A stretch of DNA of 64,000 bases, from positions 1-64,000 of the forward strand of contig JAUYRP010000002.1 in assembly GCA_030696695.1 (NCBI GenBank). The letters run 5' to 3'. Below the pieces are notes generated by a model, which did no database searches, had not been told where the DNA came from, and saw nothing but the letters and a program-made list of their open reading frames with translations. Shown piece by piece: positions 53,683-63,306 of the stretch (positions are counted from its first letter, which is position 1; each line of letters begins with the position of its first letter). Origin of the DNA: Methylophilus sp. (lineage in GTDB: Bacteria; Pseudomonadota; Gammaproteobacteria; Burkholderiales; Methylophilaceae). The position numbers were made by a program, and so were the translations under genes.

Positions 53683-53785
53683 CCTGCTATTTTAGAGGGT
53701 TTAATCACATTTCAGTTGCAATTTTTGACAGGAATGCAGTCGTGACTCATGTATCATGGCGGCTATATCCAATGAAGTGTTTTGC

Positions 53786-55693
53786 ATGAACGTATTTTAT
53801 GAAGAAGATGGTGGCTTTAAAGTCGCCTCCATCATGACAGAAGCTGACAGTTCGCTACAAATAGAGTCCAGCAGCGGCAAGCGCTCTAAAATTAAAGTGG
53901 CGAATGTGTTGATGCGATTTGAACAGCCGATAGCTGGGTTCATGGAGGCTGCTAATGCCGAAGCCGATACGCTGGATACTGACTTTTTATGGGAGTGCTG
54001 CGGCGAAGCCGAATTTAACTTTTTAGCGCTGGCACAAGAATATTATGGTGCAAAACCCACGCCAACCCAATCGGCCGCAGTCGCCATTAAACTACATGCA
54101 GCCCCCATGTATTTTTACCGCAAGGGTAAAGGTAACTACAAATCTGCACCACCCGAAACGCTTAAGGCTGCTTTAGCAGGGCAAGAAAAGAAACGTTTGC
54201 AAGCCGAGCATGTTGCGCAGATGACAGAGGCTTTGAAATCTGGACAGTTACCAGACAGCTTTGCTACTAAGCTAGACATGCTGTTTTACGCCCCAGACAA
54301 AAACACCTTGGAATGGAAAGCGCTTGAGCAAGCCACCCATGATTTGCACCTGATGCCAATACAAGTGTTGGCGAATGCTGGTGCGATTCCATCGGTGCAC
54401 GATTATCATTTGGGCGCATTTTTACGGGAATACTTTCCACATGGCGGCGCGTTTGGCGCGTTTGACATTGCCGATGCACCAGACGATTTGCCACTGTCAG
54501 ACGCTGAAGCATTTAGTATTGATGACAGCACGACGACGGAGATTGATGATGCACTATCGGTCACGCCACTGGCCAATGGCAACACCTTAGTCGGTGTGCA
54601 TATTGCAGCACCTGCGCTAGGTGTATTGCCAAACACACCATTGGATATGGAAGTGATGAAGCGTTTGTCTACGGTGTATATGCCAGGACACAAAATCACC
54701 ATGCTGCCAGAGGCTGCCATTCGCCCATTCAGTTTAGATGCAGGTGAGATCAAACCTGTGTTATCGCTGTATATCGAAGTGGCGCCAGATTTGAACGTGA
54801 TCAAGCGCGAAACCAAGTTAGAGCGTATCAAGATTGCTGAAAACTTACGGCATGACAGCCTAGAGCCTTTCTTTAATGAAACCACATTAGATACTGATAC
54901 CGGCCATCCCTATTGGTCACGTTTGTTATATTTGTTCCAGTTAGCAGAAAGTTTAGAAAAAGCACGTGGCAAGTATGACCCAACGCGTCCACCGCAGGTC
55001 GACTACAATTTTTATGTAGATGACGGTAAAGTCACTATTGTGAATCGCCAACGTGGTTCACCCATGGATAAATTGGTGGCTGAGTTGATGATTGAAGCCA
55101 ATAGCCAATGGGGTGCATTGTTAGCGGAGCATAAACTACCGGGAATCTATCGCGCACAAAATGGCGGTAAAGTGTACATGACCACCAAAGCAGAAGGGCA
55201 CCAAGGTTTAGGTGTGGCGCAATATGCATGGAGTACATCGCCATTACGGCGTGCGGTGGATTTGATTAATCAGCGCCAGCTTATCGCAGCGGTACAAATG
55301 ACACCGCCTGTTTACCCAGCCAATAGTGATGTCATTGTCGGTCATATGCGTAACTTCGATTTAACCTATAACGCTTACAACGAGTTTCAAACACGCATGG
55401 AGCGTTTTTGGTGCTTGCAATTTTTGATTCAAGAAAATATCACTGAGATTCAAGCCACGGTTTGGCGTGAAAATTTAGTGCGTTTAGATGCTTTGCCTTA
55501 TATGACCAAAGTGCCAAGTTTGCCGGAACTAAAAGCGGGAACGCGGGTGCAGTTGGCTATACAAAAAGTAGATACATTACTGATGGAATTGCATTGCCAG
55601 TTTAAAGGCGTACTTGAGAATCAGCCCGAAGCAACAGCATCTGAAGCAGTGCAAACTGTAGAAGTCACCGAAATTGAAGAGGATGTTGAGTAG
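53786..55693 (+). CDS. RNase II family 3'-5' exoribonuclease (RNB domain)
   Basis: The product is 635 aa from ATG 53786 (MNVFYEEDGGFKV, the common opening of these betaproteobacterial enzymes); an ATG 30 bases earlier cannot be excluded. The RNB domain (about 245-555) has IDDSTTTEIDDALSV with the catalytic Asp residues, then the HIAAPA strand and DKLVAELMIEANSQWG. The N-terminal cold-shock domains are shortened and replaced by a region unlike E. coli RNase II, and a short S1-like end follows (RVQLAIQKVDTLLMEL). It degrades single-stranded RNA. Ends 9 bases before the next gene. Confidence 0.88.
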   Translation: MNVFYEEDGGFKVASIMTEADSSLQIESSSGKRSKIKVANVLMRFEQPIAGFMEAANAEADTLDTDFLWECCGEAEFNFLALAQEYYGAKPTPTQSAAVAIKLHAAPMYFYRKGKGNYKSAPPETLKAALAGQEKKRLQAEHVAQMTEALKSGQLPDSFATKLDMLFYAPDKNTLEWKALEQATHDLHLMPIQVLANAGAIPSVHDYHLGAFLREYFPHGGAFGAFDIADAPDDLPLSDAEAFSIDDSTTTEIDDALSVTPLANGNTLVGVHIAAPALGVLPNTPLDMEVMKRLSTVYMPGHKITMLPEAAIRPFSLDAGEIKPVLSLYIEVAPDLNVIKRETKLERIKIAENLRHDSLEPFFNETTLDTDTGHPYWSRLLYLFQLAESLEKARGKYDPTRPPQVDYNFYVDDGKVTIVNRQRGSPMDKLVAELMIEANSQWGALLAEHKLPGIYRAQNGGKVYMTTKAEGHQGLGVAQYAWSTSPLRRAVDLINQRQLIAAVQMTPPVYPANSDVIVGHMRNFDLTYNAYNEFQTRMERFWCLQFLIQENITEIQATVWRENLVRLDALPYMTKVPSLPELKAGTRVQLAIQKVDTLLMELHCQFKGVLENQPEATASEAVQTVEVTEIEEDVE

Positions 55694-55702
55694 CGTCCGC
55701 AT

Positions 55703-56518
55703 ATGTTTAGATTCAATCGAAAAATACATAAAAGCGTTGCAGACAGCAGTGTAGTAGAGGTCACCGAGATGGAGGGTGTGCGCTCCCTCCATTTGGGCTC
55801 GGTCACCGTGCAAAGTAGTATGCGTGTCAAAGAACCCTTTGCGTTGGAATTGCCCTATTCACGGGGCATGATGGGCTTTTTGTTGTTCAAGCAGAATACA
55901 CAACAAGTCCTCACCATTGGCTTGGGTGGCGGATCTGTACCTAAGTATATTTGGCAATATTGCCCAGACATTGCGCAAACCGTGGTGGAAATTAACCCAC
56001 AGGTGATTCAAATTGCACGTAGCCATTTTTATGTGCCAGAGGACGATGCGCGATTGCAAATATTGCATACGGACGGCATTGCTTATATGCAAGACCATTT
56101 GAATATTTGCGATGTGTTGATGATAGATGCCTTTGATAGCGTGGGCATTCCACCAGATTTTTGTACGCAGGCTTTTTTTGACGATTGCGCCGAGGTATTG
56201 CGCTACGATGGCATCTTCGTCATTAACTTGTGGGGAAGTGACAAAAATTTCGATATTTACTTACAACGCATCGAGCAAAGCTTTGATGGTCATGTGCTGA
56301 TATTGCCCACAGGTAAGCCAGGTAATATTGTGGTATTTGGATTTAAACAAGCCAATACCCCTGTCATCAAAGTCGCGCAGTTACAAGCGCGTGCACAACA
56401 ATTGGTGCTGGCACATCGTATTGATTATGCTGATCTTGTAGAACGTTTAATGTCACACAACCCACACGATAAATTACAGTTTAACTTCGATCATATGCGT
56501 GGTCAGCACGTAGATTAG
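55703..56518 (+). CDS. Spermidine synthase-like (polyamine aminopropyltransferase fold) protein
   Basis: The product is 271 aa. The dcSAM/SAM site reads LTIGLGGGSVPK, then VVEINPQVIQIAR and the acidic MIDAFDSVGIP. The Asp-Tyr pairs that hold the polyamine in true SpeE are not clear, so a role as spermidine synthase is uncertain; many proteins of this type are annotated as spermidine synthase family with unknown substrate. It lies between the RNB nuclease and a THUMP methyltransferase, and co-transcription with both is likely. Confidence 0.8.
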   Translation: MFRFNRKIHKSVADSSVVEVTEMEGVRSLHLGSVTVQSSMRVKEPFALELPYSRGMMGFLLFKQNTQQVLTIGLGGGSVPKYIWQYCPDIAQTVVEINPQVIQIARSHFYVPEDDARLQILHTDGIAYMQDHLNICDVLMIDAFDSVGIPPDFCTQAFFDDCAEVLRYDGIFVINLWGSDKNFDIYLQRIEQSFDGHVLILPTGKPGNIVVFGFKQANTPVIKVAQLQARAQQLVLAHRIDYADLVERLMSHNPHDKLQFNFDHMRGQHVD

Positions 56519-56555
56519 AAGCTAGAAATTAGAAATCCTGAATTAGGAACACACA

Positions 56556-57698
56556 ATGAATCAATACTTTGCTACTTGCCCTAGAGGCCTAGAAGCGTTA
56601 CTGGTGAGCGAGCTACAAGCCAGCGGCGCCCGCGATATCAAACCTACCGATGGAGGTGTTGGTTTTGCTGGCGAATTGGCCGTGTGCTACCACGCCAATT
56701 TACATTCACGCATTGCCACACGCATTCTGATACAAGTAGGGCGTGGTCAATATGCAACGGAAGATGATTTGTACCAAGCAGCTTACAAGCTGAATTGGCC
56801 CAATTGGTTTGATGTAAAACATGATTTTATGGTGAAGGTCACTGGCGTGAAGTGCCCGCTCAAGAGTTTGGAATTTGCAACGCTCAAAATCAAAGATGCG
56901 ATTTGCGATAAATTCCGTCAAGTAGTCAATTCACGTCCTTATATTGATACCAAAACACCCGCAGTGCGCGTGCATGCTTATTTAACAGCGGATAGCTATC
57001 AATATTATGTCGATACTTCTGGCAATGCCTTGTATCAGCGTGGCAACCGCAAGGCGAGTATTGAAGCGCCGTTGCGTGAAAACTTAGCCGCAGGCATATT
57101 ACAACTCACAGGATGGAAACCCGGGCAGGCATTGCTAGACCCTATGTGTGGTAGCGGTACATTTTTGCTAGAGGCCGCCATGATGGCATTACAGATTGCG
57201 CCTGGCCTAAATCGCAATTTTGGCTTCGAAAAGCTCAAGAACTTTGAATCGGACACTTGGAAAAAAATCAAAAATGCAGCGCTCAAAGCCGTCAAGCCAA
57301 CTAGTTTTCAAAAACTGTATGGCAGTGATATGGATTTACGTGCGGTACGTGTCACCAAACAAAATCTGACAGAAGCTGGGTTGTCAGAGGCGGTGCAGTT
57401 AGCACATGTGAACTTTACTGAAGCCGTGCCACCAGACGACAGTGGTATATTGGTAGCGAACCCACCTTATGGCGTAAGGATAGGCGAGGATGAAGAGTTA
57501 GCAATGCTTTACCCCAAAATGGGAGAAACCTTAAAGCGTAAATTTGCAGGATGGAATACCTACTTTTTAACCAACGATTTGCGCTTGCCTAAATTGATGC
57601 GTTTAACACCAAGCAAGCGTACTCCGCTGTTTAACGGGCCGTTAGAATGCCGACTATTTGAAATAAAAATGGTCGCAGGGTCTAACCGCAAAGAATAA
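56556..57698 (+). CDS. THUMP-domain rRNA guanine N2-methyltransferase (RlmL/YpsC-like)
   Basis: The product is 380 aa. It opens with QYFATCPRGLEALLVSEL, as in the N-terminal half of RlmL. The THUMP domain spans about 45-150. The Rossmann methyltransferase has LLDPMCGSGTFLLEAA for SAM and the catalytic NPPYG (base-methylating N-P-P-Y). This corresponds to the enzyme making m2G2445 in 23S rRNA, here as a stand-alone protein without the RlmK half. AATTAGGAAC precedes the start. Confidence 0.9.
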   Translation: MNQYFATCPRGLEALLVSELQASGARDIKPTDGGVGFAGELAVCYHANLHSRIATRILIQVGRGQYATEDDLYQAAYKLNWPNWFDVKHDFMVKVTGVKCPLKSLEFATLKIKDAICDKFRQVVNSRPYIDTKTPAVRVHAYLTADSYQYYVDTSGNALYQRGNRKASIEAPLRENLAAGILQLTGWKPGQALLDPMCGSGTFLLEAAMMALQIAPGLNRNFGFEKLKNFESDTWKKIKNAALKAVKPTSFQKLYGSDMDLRAVRVTKQNLTEAGLSEAVQLAHVNFTEAVPPDDSGILVANPPYGVRIGEDEELAMLYPKMGETLKRKFAGWNTYFLTNDLRLPKLMRLTPSKRTPLFNGPLECRLFEIKMVAGSNRKE

Positions 57699-57726
57699 AA
57701 AATAACGCTGTGATTTAATTTGCGCG

Positions 57727-57744
57727 CAAGGTATTATTACCTTG
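57727..57744 (+). terminator. Hairpin after the THUMP methyltransferase gene, weak terminator candidate
   Basis: CAAGGTA-TTAT-TACCTTG is a 7-bp stem with a 4-base loop 28 bases after the stop codon. It is not followed by a T-run, so termination is uncertain. The remaining ~160 bases before the next gene contain no recognised riboswitch or other element. Confidence 0.4.
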
Positions 57745-57904
57745 TGTTCACATAATTATACAAACAATAAATTCATCTCTAGTATCCACATTTTTTAGAT
57801 ACTTCATACTTTCAGAGCTTTATCACATGCATGGTAAATCCTCTGCTCGTAACACATAGTTGTTATCCAATCTCGAAAATAGAGTTAGATAAAAGGGGAA
57901 GTGT

Positions 57905-60181
57905 GTGGAGAGTCTTTTAGGGTTGTTAATTCCAAATGAGTTTATGCCACATGGCCACTGCTACTTATGGACCCCAGTACTGCTGTGGTTATATGTAGTG
58001 TCGGATAGCGTCATTGCACTTTCCTATTTCACCATTCCGCTTGCACTTTTGTACCTTGTAAAAAAACGTAACGATATCCAGTTTAATTGGATTTTTGTCA
58101 TGTTCTCGATATTTATCTTTGCCTGTGGCATGACGCATCTAATATCGATTTTCACTATTTGGATGCCAGCCTATTGGGTCGATGCCAGTGTCAAAGGTAT
58201 TACCGCAATTGCTTCTGCGATCACGGCGTTTATGCTTTGGCGGCTGATGCCAATTGCCTTAACCATGACCAGCACAAAACAGTTACAGAAAAATATCGAC
58301 CAGCTCCAATTTGAAGTGAAACAACGCTTGGTAGCTGAGTCGCAATTGGCAGAACTCAATAACAATCTTGAAGCGATCGTGCAACAGCGCACACAAGAGC
58401 TGACCAACGCAGTTACTGAATTACAACATGAAATTGACCGCAGAAAACTGATTGAGCACGCTTTGTTTAAAGAGAAAAAGCAAGCGTTGGTCACTTTGGA
58501 GTCTATTGCCGATGGTGTGATTACCACTGATATGTGCTCCAATGTGACGTATCTAAATCCTGTAGCAGAAACAATGACAGGATGGTGCAAGGAAGATGCT
58601 ATAGGTAAACCCGTGCTGGAGGTGTTTAGAATCCTCAATGAAAGTTCACGTAAGTTAGCAGCCAATCCTGTGGATGTGGTGCTTGCACATGGGCAGGTGT
58701 GTGGTTTGGCTAATCACACCATGCTCATCGCCAAAACTGGTGAAGAGTTTGCAATTGAGGACTCTGCCGCACCCATTAAAAGTGAAGAGGGCGAGATGCT
58801 GGGGGTAGTGCTGGTATTTCATGATGTGAGCAATGCCAAGCAAATGGCAGAAAAAATGTCCTATTTAGCAGAGCATGATTTTCTGACCGATTTGCCAAAT
58901 CGACTGTTGCTCACAGATCGTATTACACAAGCATTGAACGCTGCAAAACGTAAAAAATCCAGAGTGGCCATCATCTATTTAGATATTGATCATTTTAAGA
59001 AAATTAACGATACCTTGGGTCATGAAGTCGGCGATCAGCTACTGAAATTCTTGAGTAAAAAATTACAAAATTGTATTCGTACTACCGACACCATTAGCCG
59101 CCAAGGCGGCGATGAGTTTGTGATATTACTTTCCGAGATTGATAGCCCAATGGCGCCAGCCGAAATCGCGCAAAAATTACTCAATGCCACCAATGACTAT
59201 TACCAGATAGGCACGCACGAGCTAAAAGTCAGTGCCAGTATTGGGATTTCAATGTACCCAGAGGATGGTGAGTCAGCGGACATGTTGATGCGCAATGCGG
59301 ATGCCGCCATGTACTATGCCAAAGGTTTGGGTAGAAATAACTATCAATTTTTTACCAAGGAATTGAGCACGCGTATTGCAGATCAGGTTGCGCTAGAAAA
59401 TCGTTTGCATAAAGCCGCCAATCAGAATGAATTCGTGCTGATGTATCAACCCAAAGTGTCGCTCAAGACAGGGAGAATTGTAGGCGCCGAGGCGCTCATT
59501 CGCTGGCAACATCCCGAAAACGGCATGATTGCCCCCAATGTATTTATTCCAACTGCTGAAGATACCGGCTTGATTAAAGTGATTGGGCAATGGGTATTAT
59601 CAGAAGCCTGTCGTCAAAACAAAGCTTGGCAAAACATGGGCTTGCCGCCTATCCCTGTGGCCATTAATGTTTCTGCTGTGGAGCTTAGGCACACAGGCTT
59701 TTTAAATGAAGTGTCTAGGGTTTTAATGCAAAGTGGTTTGAATCCTCAATACTTAGAGTTAGAAGTCACCGAAACAGTGGCGATTCATGGCGATAGCGAA
59801 GGCATTGCGGATTTGATTGCGCTAAAAGATATGGGCGTAAGGTTGTCGATTGATGATTTTGGTACTGGCTTCTCAAGCTTGTCGTATTTAAAACGATTGC
59901 CAATTGATACCATTAAAATTGATAAAAGCTTTGTGCGTGATATCAAAACAGATGCCAATGATGCAGCGATTATTACAGCAATTATTAAAATGTCGCATAG
60001 CCTTAACTTTAAGGTCATTGCAGAGGGTGTAGAAACTGCCGAACAATTGGCTTTTCTTAAAGATTATGACTGCGACGAGATGCAAGGCTTTTACTTTAGT
60101 AAGCCACTGACTGCAGAGGCATTTTCAGCATTGCTACAATCAGAAAAAACATTAGATACCATAGACACGCCACTTTTATAA
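57905..60181 (+). CDS. Ethylene-receptor-type sensor fused to PAS, GGDEF and EAL domains
   Basis: The product is 758 aa, starting at GTG with GGGGAAG just upstream. Residues 20-125 hold three to four membrane helices that match the plant ETR1 ethylene-binding domain. Its key residues D25, Y32, I35, P36, C65 and H69 are all present at a constant offset of +9 (D34, Y41, I44, P45, and C74 and H78 in CGMTH), including the Cys/His copper ligands. A coiled coil (about 130-190), a PAS domain (about 195-315), GGDEF (401-405, with an RTTD I-site) and EAL (529-531) follow. It should sense ethylene or a like ligand and make or break c-di-GMP. Signal and net activity are inferred. Confidence 0.92.
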   Translation: MESLLGLLIPNEFMPHGHCYLWTPVLLWLYVVSDSVIALSYFTIPLALLYLVKKRNDIQFNWIFVMFSIFIFACGMTHLISIFTIWMPAYWVDASVKGITAIASAITAFMLWRLMPIALTMTSTKQLQKNIDQLQFEVKQRLVAESQLAELNNNLEAIVQQRTQELTNAVTELQHEIDRRKLIEHALFKEKKQALVTLESIADGVITTDMCSNVTYLNPVAETMTGWCKEDAIGKPVLEVFRILNESSRKLAANPVDVVLAHGQVCGLANHTMLIAKTGEEFAIEDSAAPIKSEEGEMLGVVLVFHDVSNAKQMAEKMSYLAEHDFLTDLPNRLLLTDRITQALNAAKRKKSRVAIIYLDIDHFKKINDTLGHEVGDQLLKFLSKKLQNCIRTTDTISRQGGDEFVILLSEIDSPMAPAEIAQKLLNATNDYYQIGTHELKVSASIGISMYPEDGESADMLMRNADAAMYYAKGLGRNNYQFFTKELSTRIADQVALENRLHKAANQNEFVLMYQPKVSLKTGRIVGAEALIRWQHPENGMIAPNVFIPTAEDTGLIKVIGQWVLSEACRQNKAWQNMGLPPIPVAINVSAVELRHTGFLNEVSRVLMQSGLNPQYLELEVTETVAIHGDSEGIADLIALKDMGVRLSIDDFGTGFSSLSYLKRLPIDTIKIDKSFVRDIKTDANDAAIITAIIKMSHSLNFKVIAEGVETAEQLAFLKDYDCDEMQGFYFSKPLTAEAFSALLQSEKTLDTIDTPLL

Positions 60182-60185
60182 TAGG

Positions 60186-60563
60186 ATGAAAACATCACGC
60201 ATGACCACACCCAATGACAGTCTTCAGCACCTGCGCGCCAAGATCAATACATTTGTTGCGGAGCGCGATTGGGATCAGTTTCATACACCCAAAAACTTGG
60301 CGATGGCCATGATTGTGGAGGCGGCTGAATTAGTAGAGCAGTTTCAATGGGATACGCCTGCCGAAAGCTTAGCAATGACGCCAGAAAAGCGAACAGCTGT
60401 GAGTCATGAACTTGCAGATACCTTTGTCTATTTGCTGAGGATTGCAGAAGTATTAAATATTGATTTAATCGAAGCAGCCAATCAAAAAATAGTACTGAAT
60501 GCACAAAAATATCCGATCGAAAAAGCCAAGGGCAGCAATGCTAAATATACAGCTTATGAGTAA
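60186..60563 (+). CDS. MazG-like nucleotide pyrophosphohydrolase
   Basis: The product is 125 aa, all-alpha. EAAELVEQFQW and HELADTFVYLLRIAE carry the paired acidic motifs (ExxE and ExxD) that bind Mg2+ in the MazG/RS21-C6 family. Such small enzymes clean up non-canonical NTPs, often dCTP analogues. It starts 4 bases after the GGDEF-EAL stop with no clear Shine-Dalgarno; a second ATG at 60201 is possible. A terminator follows. Confidence 0.87.
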   Translation: MKTSRMTTPNDSLQHLRAKINTFVAERDWDQFHTPKNLAMAMIVEAAELVEQFQWDTPAESLAMTPEKRTAVSHELADTFVYLLRIAEVLNIDLIEAANQKIVLNAQKYPIEKAKGSNAKYTAYE

Positions 60564-60611
60564 AGGAAGTTGATAGAAACTGTAGTATCTAGCTGTGCGT
60601 TCGCACAATAA

Positions 60612-60637
60612 AAAGCCCTGCATTTGCAGGGCTTTTT
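60612..60637. terminator. Bidirectional Rho-independent terminator
   Basis: The inverted repeat AAAGCCCTGCA-TT-TGCAGGGCTTT has A's on the left and T's on the right, so it can end both the plus-strand MazG-like transcript and the minus-strand thiol peroxidase transcript. Confidence 0.92.
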
Positions 60638-60663
60638 ACATCCAACCTTGTGATGGATTTAAT

Positions 60664-61164
60664 TTATAACACAGCTAATGCTGCATCATAGTTTGGCTCA
60701 TTGGCAATTTCACTCACAAGTTCGCTGTGCAGCACTTTGTTGTTTTCATCTAGCACGACTACTGCACGAGCGGTTAAGCCGGCTAAGCTGCTATCAATAA
60801 TATTGACACCATAATCATTGGCAAATTTTGCAGTGTCACGGAATGTAGACAGCATCACCACATTCTCAATGCCTTCTGCGCCACAAAAACGACTTTGCGC
60901 AAACGGTAAATCAGCAGAAATACAGAGCACTACAGTGTTGTCCATTTTGCTGGCTTTTTGATTGAATGTGCGCACAGAGGTAGCGCAAGTGGGCGTGTCA
61001 ACACTTGGGAAAATATTGAGCACTTTGCGTTTACCTGTATATGCACTTAATGATTGCAATACACGTTTTGCATCAGCTAATTGGAAATCTGGCGCTGCTT
61101 GACCAACGCTAGGTAAATTGCCACCCACTGATACTGGTCCGCCTTTAAGCGTTACTGTTGCCAT
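60664..61164 (-). CDS. tpx: Thiol peroxidase Tpx (copy 1)
   Basis: The product is 166 aa from ATG 61164, which has AAGGAG upstream. The peroxidatic Cys is in [14 protein letters not shown] and the resolving Cys in [11 protein letters not shown], the 2-Cys atypical Tpx arrangement. It reduces H2O2 and alkyl hydroperoxides with thioredoxin in cytoplasm or periplasm; no signal peptide is present. It lies directly downstream of a second tpx, 134 bases away in the same direction, so the two may be differently regulated. Confidence 0.95.
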   Translation of the reverse strand: MATVTLKGGPVSVGGNLPSVGQAAPDFQLADAKRVLQSLSAYTGKRKVLNIFPSVDTPTCATSVRTFNQKASKMDNTVVLCISADLPFAQSRFCGAEGIENVVMLSTFRDTAKFANDYGVNIIDSSLAGLTARAVVVLDENNKVLHSELVSEIANEPNYDAALAVL

Positions 61165-61297
61165 AAATATGCTCCTTATAAATATCAAAAAATGAATTAT
61201 TATTGTTAAATATTCAGCCTAAAGCCAAATGATGATGTGTTCACCATCTTAATTTAGTCAGGTAATACCATACTAGATTAGGTGGTGAATGGGGACT

Positions 61298-61801
61298 TTA
61301 TTTTAACGCTCTTAATGCTGCTTGGTAATTAGGTTCGTCTGCAATTTCAGGTACAAGCTCAACATATTTCACCACATTGTTTTCGTCTGCGATGATGACA
61401 GCACGTGCTGCCAACCCAGCCAGTTTACTCGTCACAATTAGCACGCCATAGTTTTTAAACATATCGCGCCCACGTAAGGTGGATAAATTCACCACATGGT
61501 CTATGCCTTCTGCAGCGCAAAAACGTTGCTGCGCAAAAGGTAAATCCCCCGATACATTGAGTACGACTGTGTTTTTCAAGCCACTTGCAAGTTGATTAAA
61601 TCGCCTGACAGAACTTGCACACGTTGGCGTGTCGATGCTTGGAAAGATATTCAGGACTTTACGTTTTCCTGCAAAATTATCTAAAGTAATATCTTCAAGA
61701 TTTTTATCCACCAATGTGAATTCGGGGATGTGATCACCCACTTTAGGTAAAACGCCCTCAATGAGAACAGGGCTTCCCATCAAAGTAACGGCATTAGGCA
61801 T
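61298..61801 (-). CDS. tpx: Thiol peroxidase Tpx (copy 2)
   Basis: The product is 167 aa from ATG 61801 (AAAAGGAA upstream); the frame continues 22 codons further up without a matching family start. Peroxidatic Cys in [15 protein letters not shown], resolving Cys in [11 protein letters not shown]. It shares motif order with copy 1 throughout but differs at many positions ([17 protein letters not shown] versus [17 protein letters not shown]), so the duplication is not recent. Two peroxidases side by side imply distinct substrates, timing or oxidant levels. Confidence 0.94.
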   Translation of the reverse strand: MPNAVTLMGSPVLIEGVLPKVGDHIPEFTLVDKNLEDITLDNFAGKRKVLNIFPSIDTPTCASSVRRFNQLASGLKNTVVLNVSGDLPFAQQRFCAAEGIDHVVNLSTLRGRDMFKNYGVLIVTSKLAGLAARAVIIADENNVVKYVELVPEIADEPNYQAALRALK

Positions 61802-61912
61802 TGGTGTTCCTTTTGACTCACTTAATACTGCGTTAATAGCTACAAAAAAAGCATTTGCATGACACAAATGCTTTATAACACAAATCTGCTGGACAGCGCT
61901 ATTTTAAGCCAT

Positions 61913-63073
61913 TTAGGCTAATACATTTTCACTCAAATAACCAATGGTCATGGTTTGATTGTGTAGCACGCTATCAGAGGTGTTGGGACGAGGCGCGAGT
62001 TCACCGTAAGAGTAAAAACCGGTAATACTGGTTTTTGCACCAAGGATTTGTTGTACTTGTTTTACTTCGTCTACCACCAACTCAGCCATTACGCCTTTGC
62101 GTCCAACACAACTGACGCAGAGCGCCAAACCAGTTTGGTTGGTTTTATTCTCGCCCAAACCATCCATTACTAATTCTGCAGCGGCACCTGCACCTTCCAC
62201 TAGGCGATCATGATTGGTTTGGCAAAGGCGTACTGTTTCTCCCTCTTCCACGTTACCAGCAAAGGTAAGGCTGTTATCGTTAGCATTTACAGCGAGTAAG
62301 GTGCGAATTTTCTCCACATCACGTTTGCCTTCTTCAATAATCGCAAGCGGGAATTTAAGGCCTGTGCCTGGCAAACCTTTCGAGAAAGCTTCTCCAATGT
62401 ACATGCGATACAGCGGCAATGCAGGTTTGCCATCCATTTCGTAAACAATGTTTTTTTCTGATTTTGTAATTTTGCGTGGTGGGCCGTATGGCTTCCATCC
62501 GCCAAGCGCGCCACTAGAAACGATCAGTGAGTCACCATATAAACCCACCGCGATAATCATGCCGTCAGAAACAGTGTCGTTAAATAATTGTAGTGTTTTG
62601 ACAAATGCACCACCATCACCAGCTAGGCCGCCAATGATGGGGATTTCGCCAAGTACGCTTTGAAAGCCTTTGAGTAGCTCTGAACCATTCACATTTAGGC
62701 CGTCAGAAATCACTAGCAATGCTTTGAGCGTATCGGCTTTTAATTGTTTACCTAATAATGCAGCGGTTTCAAACGAGTTTTGCATGCCAGACATTTTGGT
62801 CTGCGCTACACGCTGTACAACTTTTTCCCACATGATGGCAGTAATTTGAATGCTATCGTCAAAAACGCCATTGACGTTTATCTCGCCCGATGTCGTGCAG
62901 CCAATAATTTGTGCAGTTGGGTAACGTGCTTTTAAGAATGATTGTAATTTACCTTCAGAAAATCGCTTCACTGAGGAAAAAGTTAATACTAGATTAGCAG
63001 TTGGAAGAGGTGAAGCAGCGGGTAGATCTTTGAGTGCGCCTTTGGCATCTACAGATTCTTGTCTAATTAGCAT
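61913..63073 (-). CDS. FIST domain sensor protein
   Basis: The product is 386 aa with no signal peptide or membrane helix. The FIST N domain covers about 25-225 (IIGCTTSGEI, PIIGGLAGDG) and FIST_C about 230-370 (YRMYIGEAF, GFYSYGELAPRP). FIST proteins bind small ligands, perhaps amino acids, and often sit next to chemotaxis or c-di-GMP genes. Here it diverges from pilG by 233 bases, and an ethylene-type c-di-GMP enzyme is 2 kb away. It probably feeds a signal to a two-component or chemosensory pathway; the ligand is unknown. Confidence 0.9.
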   Translation of the reverse strand: MLIRQESVDAKGALKDLPAASPLPTANLVLTFSSVKRFSEGKLQSFLKARYPTAQIIGCTTSGEINVNGVFDDSIQITAIMWEKVVQRVAQTKMSGMQNSFETAALLGKQLKADTLKALLVISDGLNVNGSELLKGFQSVLGEIPIIGGLAGDGGAFVKTLQLFNDTVSDGMIIAVGLYGDSLIVSSGALGGWKPYGPPRKITKSEKNIVYEMDGKPALPLYRMYIGEAFSKGLPGTGLKFPLAIIEEGKRDVEKIRTLLAVNANDNSLTFAGNVEEGETVRLCQTNHDRLVEGAGAAAELVMDGLGENKTNQTGLALCVSCVGRKGVMAELVVDEVKQVQQILGAKTSITGFYSYGELAPRPNTSDSVLHNQTMTIGYLSENVLA

Positions 63074-63306
63074 TGATTGCAGCCCTTAAAAAATTAACTT
63101 GAGAAATGTATCTAAATTACCCATTTTTAGCATTAAATGTTAAAGTGTTTTATCACAAATGTAAGCTAAGTGTTGCATTTCTGTTTAGATAATGTAATAT
63201 TTTTCTACAAATGTAAAGGATTGTTACCGGATTTTAGAGTTAACCAATACAAAAACCTTAGAAGAGTTGACAGGTAAACAACGTACAACAATAGGAGCGC
63301 ATTTAA

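Noticed and set aside
53711-53725. Third zinc-type operator before selO and the RNase gene (AGTTGCAATT)
   Set aside because: It has only one arm of the palindrome, so it is most likely chance.
57699-57904. c-di-GMP riboswitch before the GGDEF-EAL gene
   Set aside because: No GEMM consensus or paired stems could be drawn in the 206 bases.
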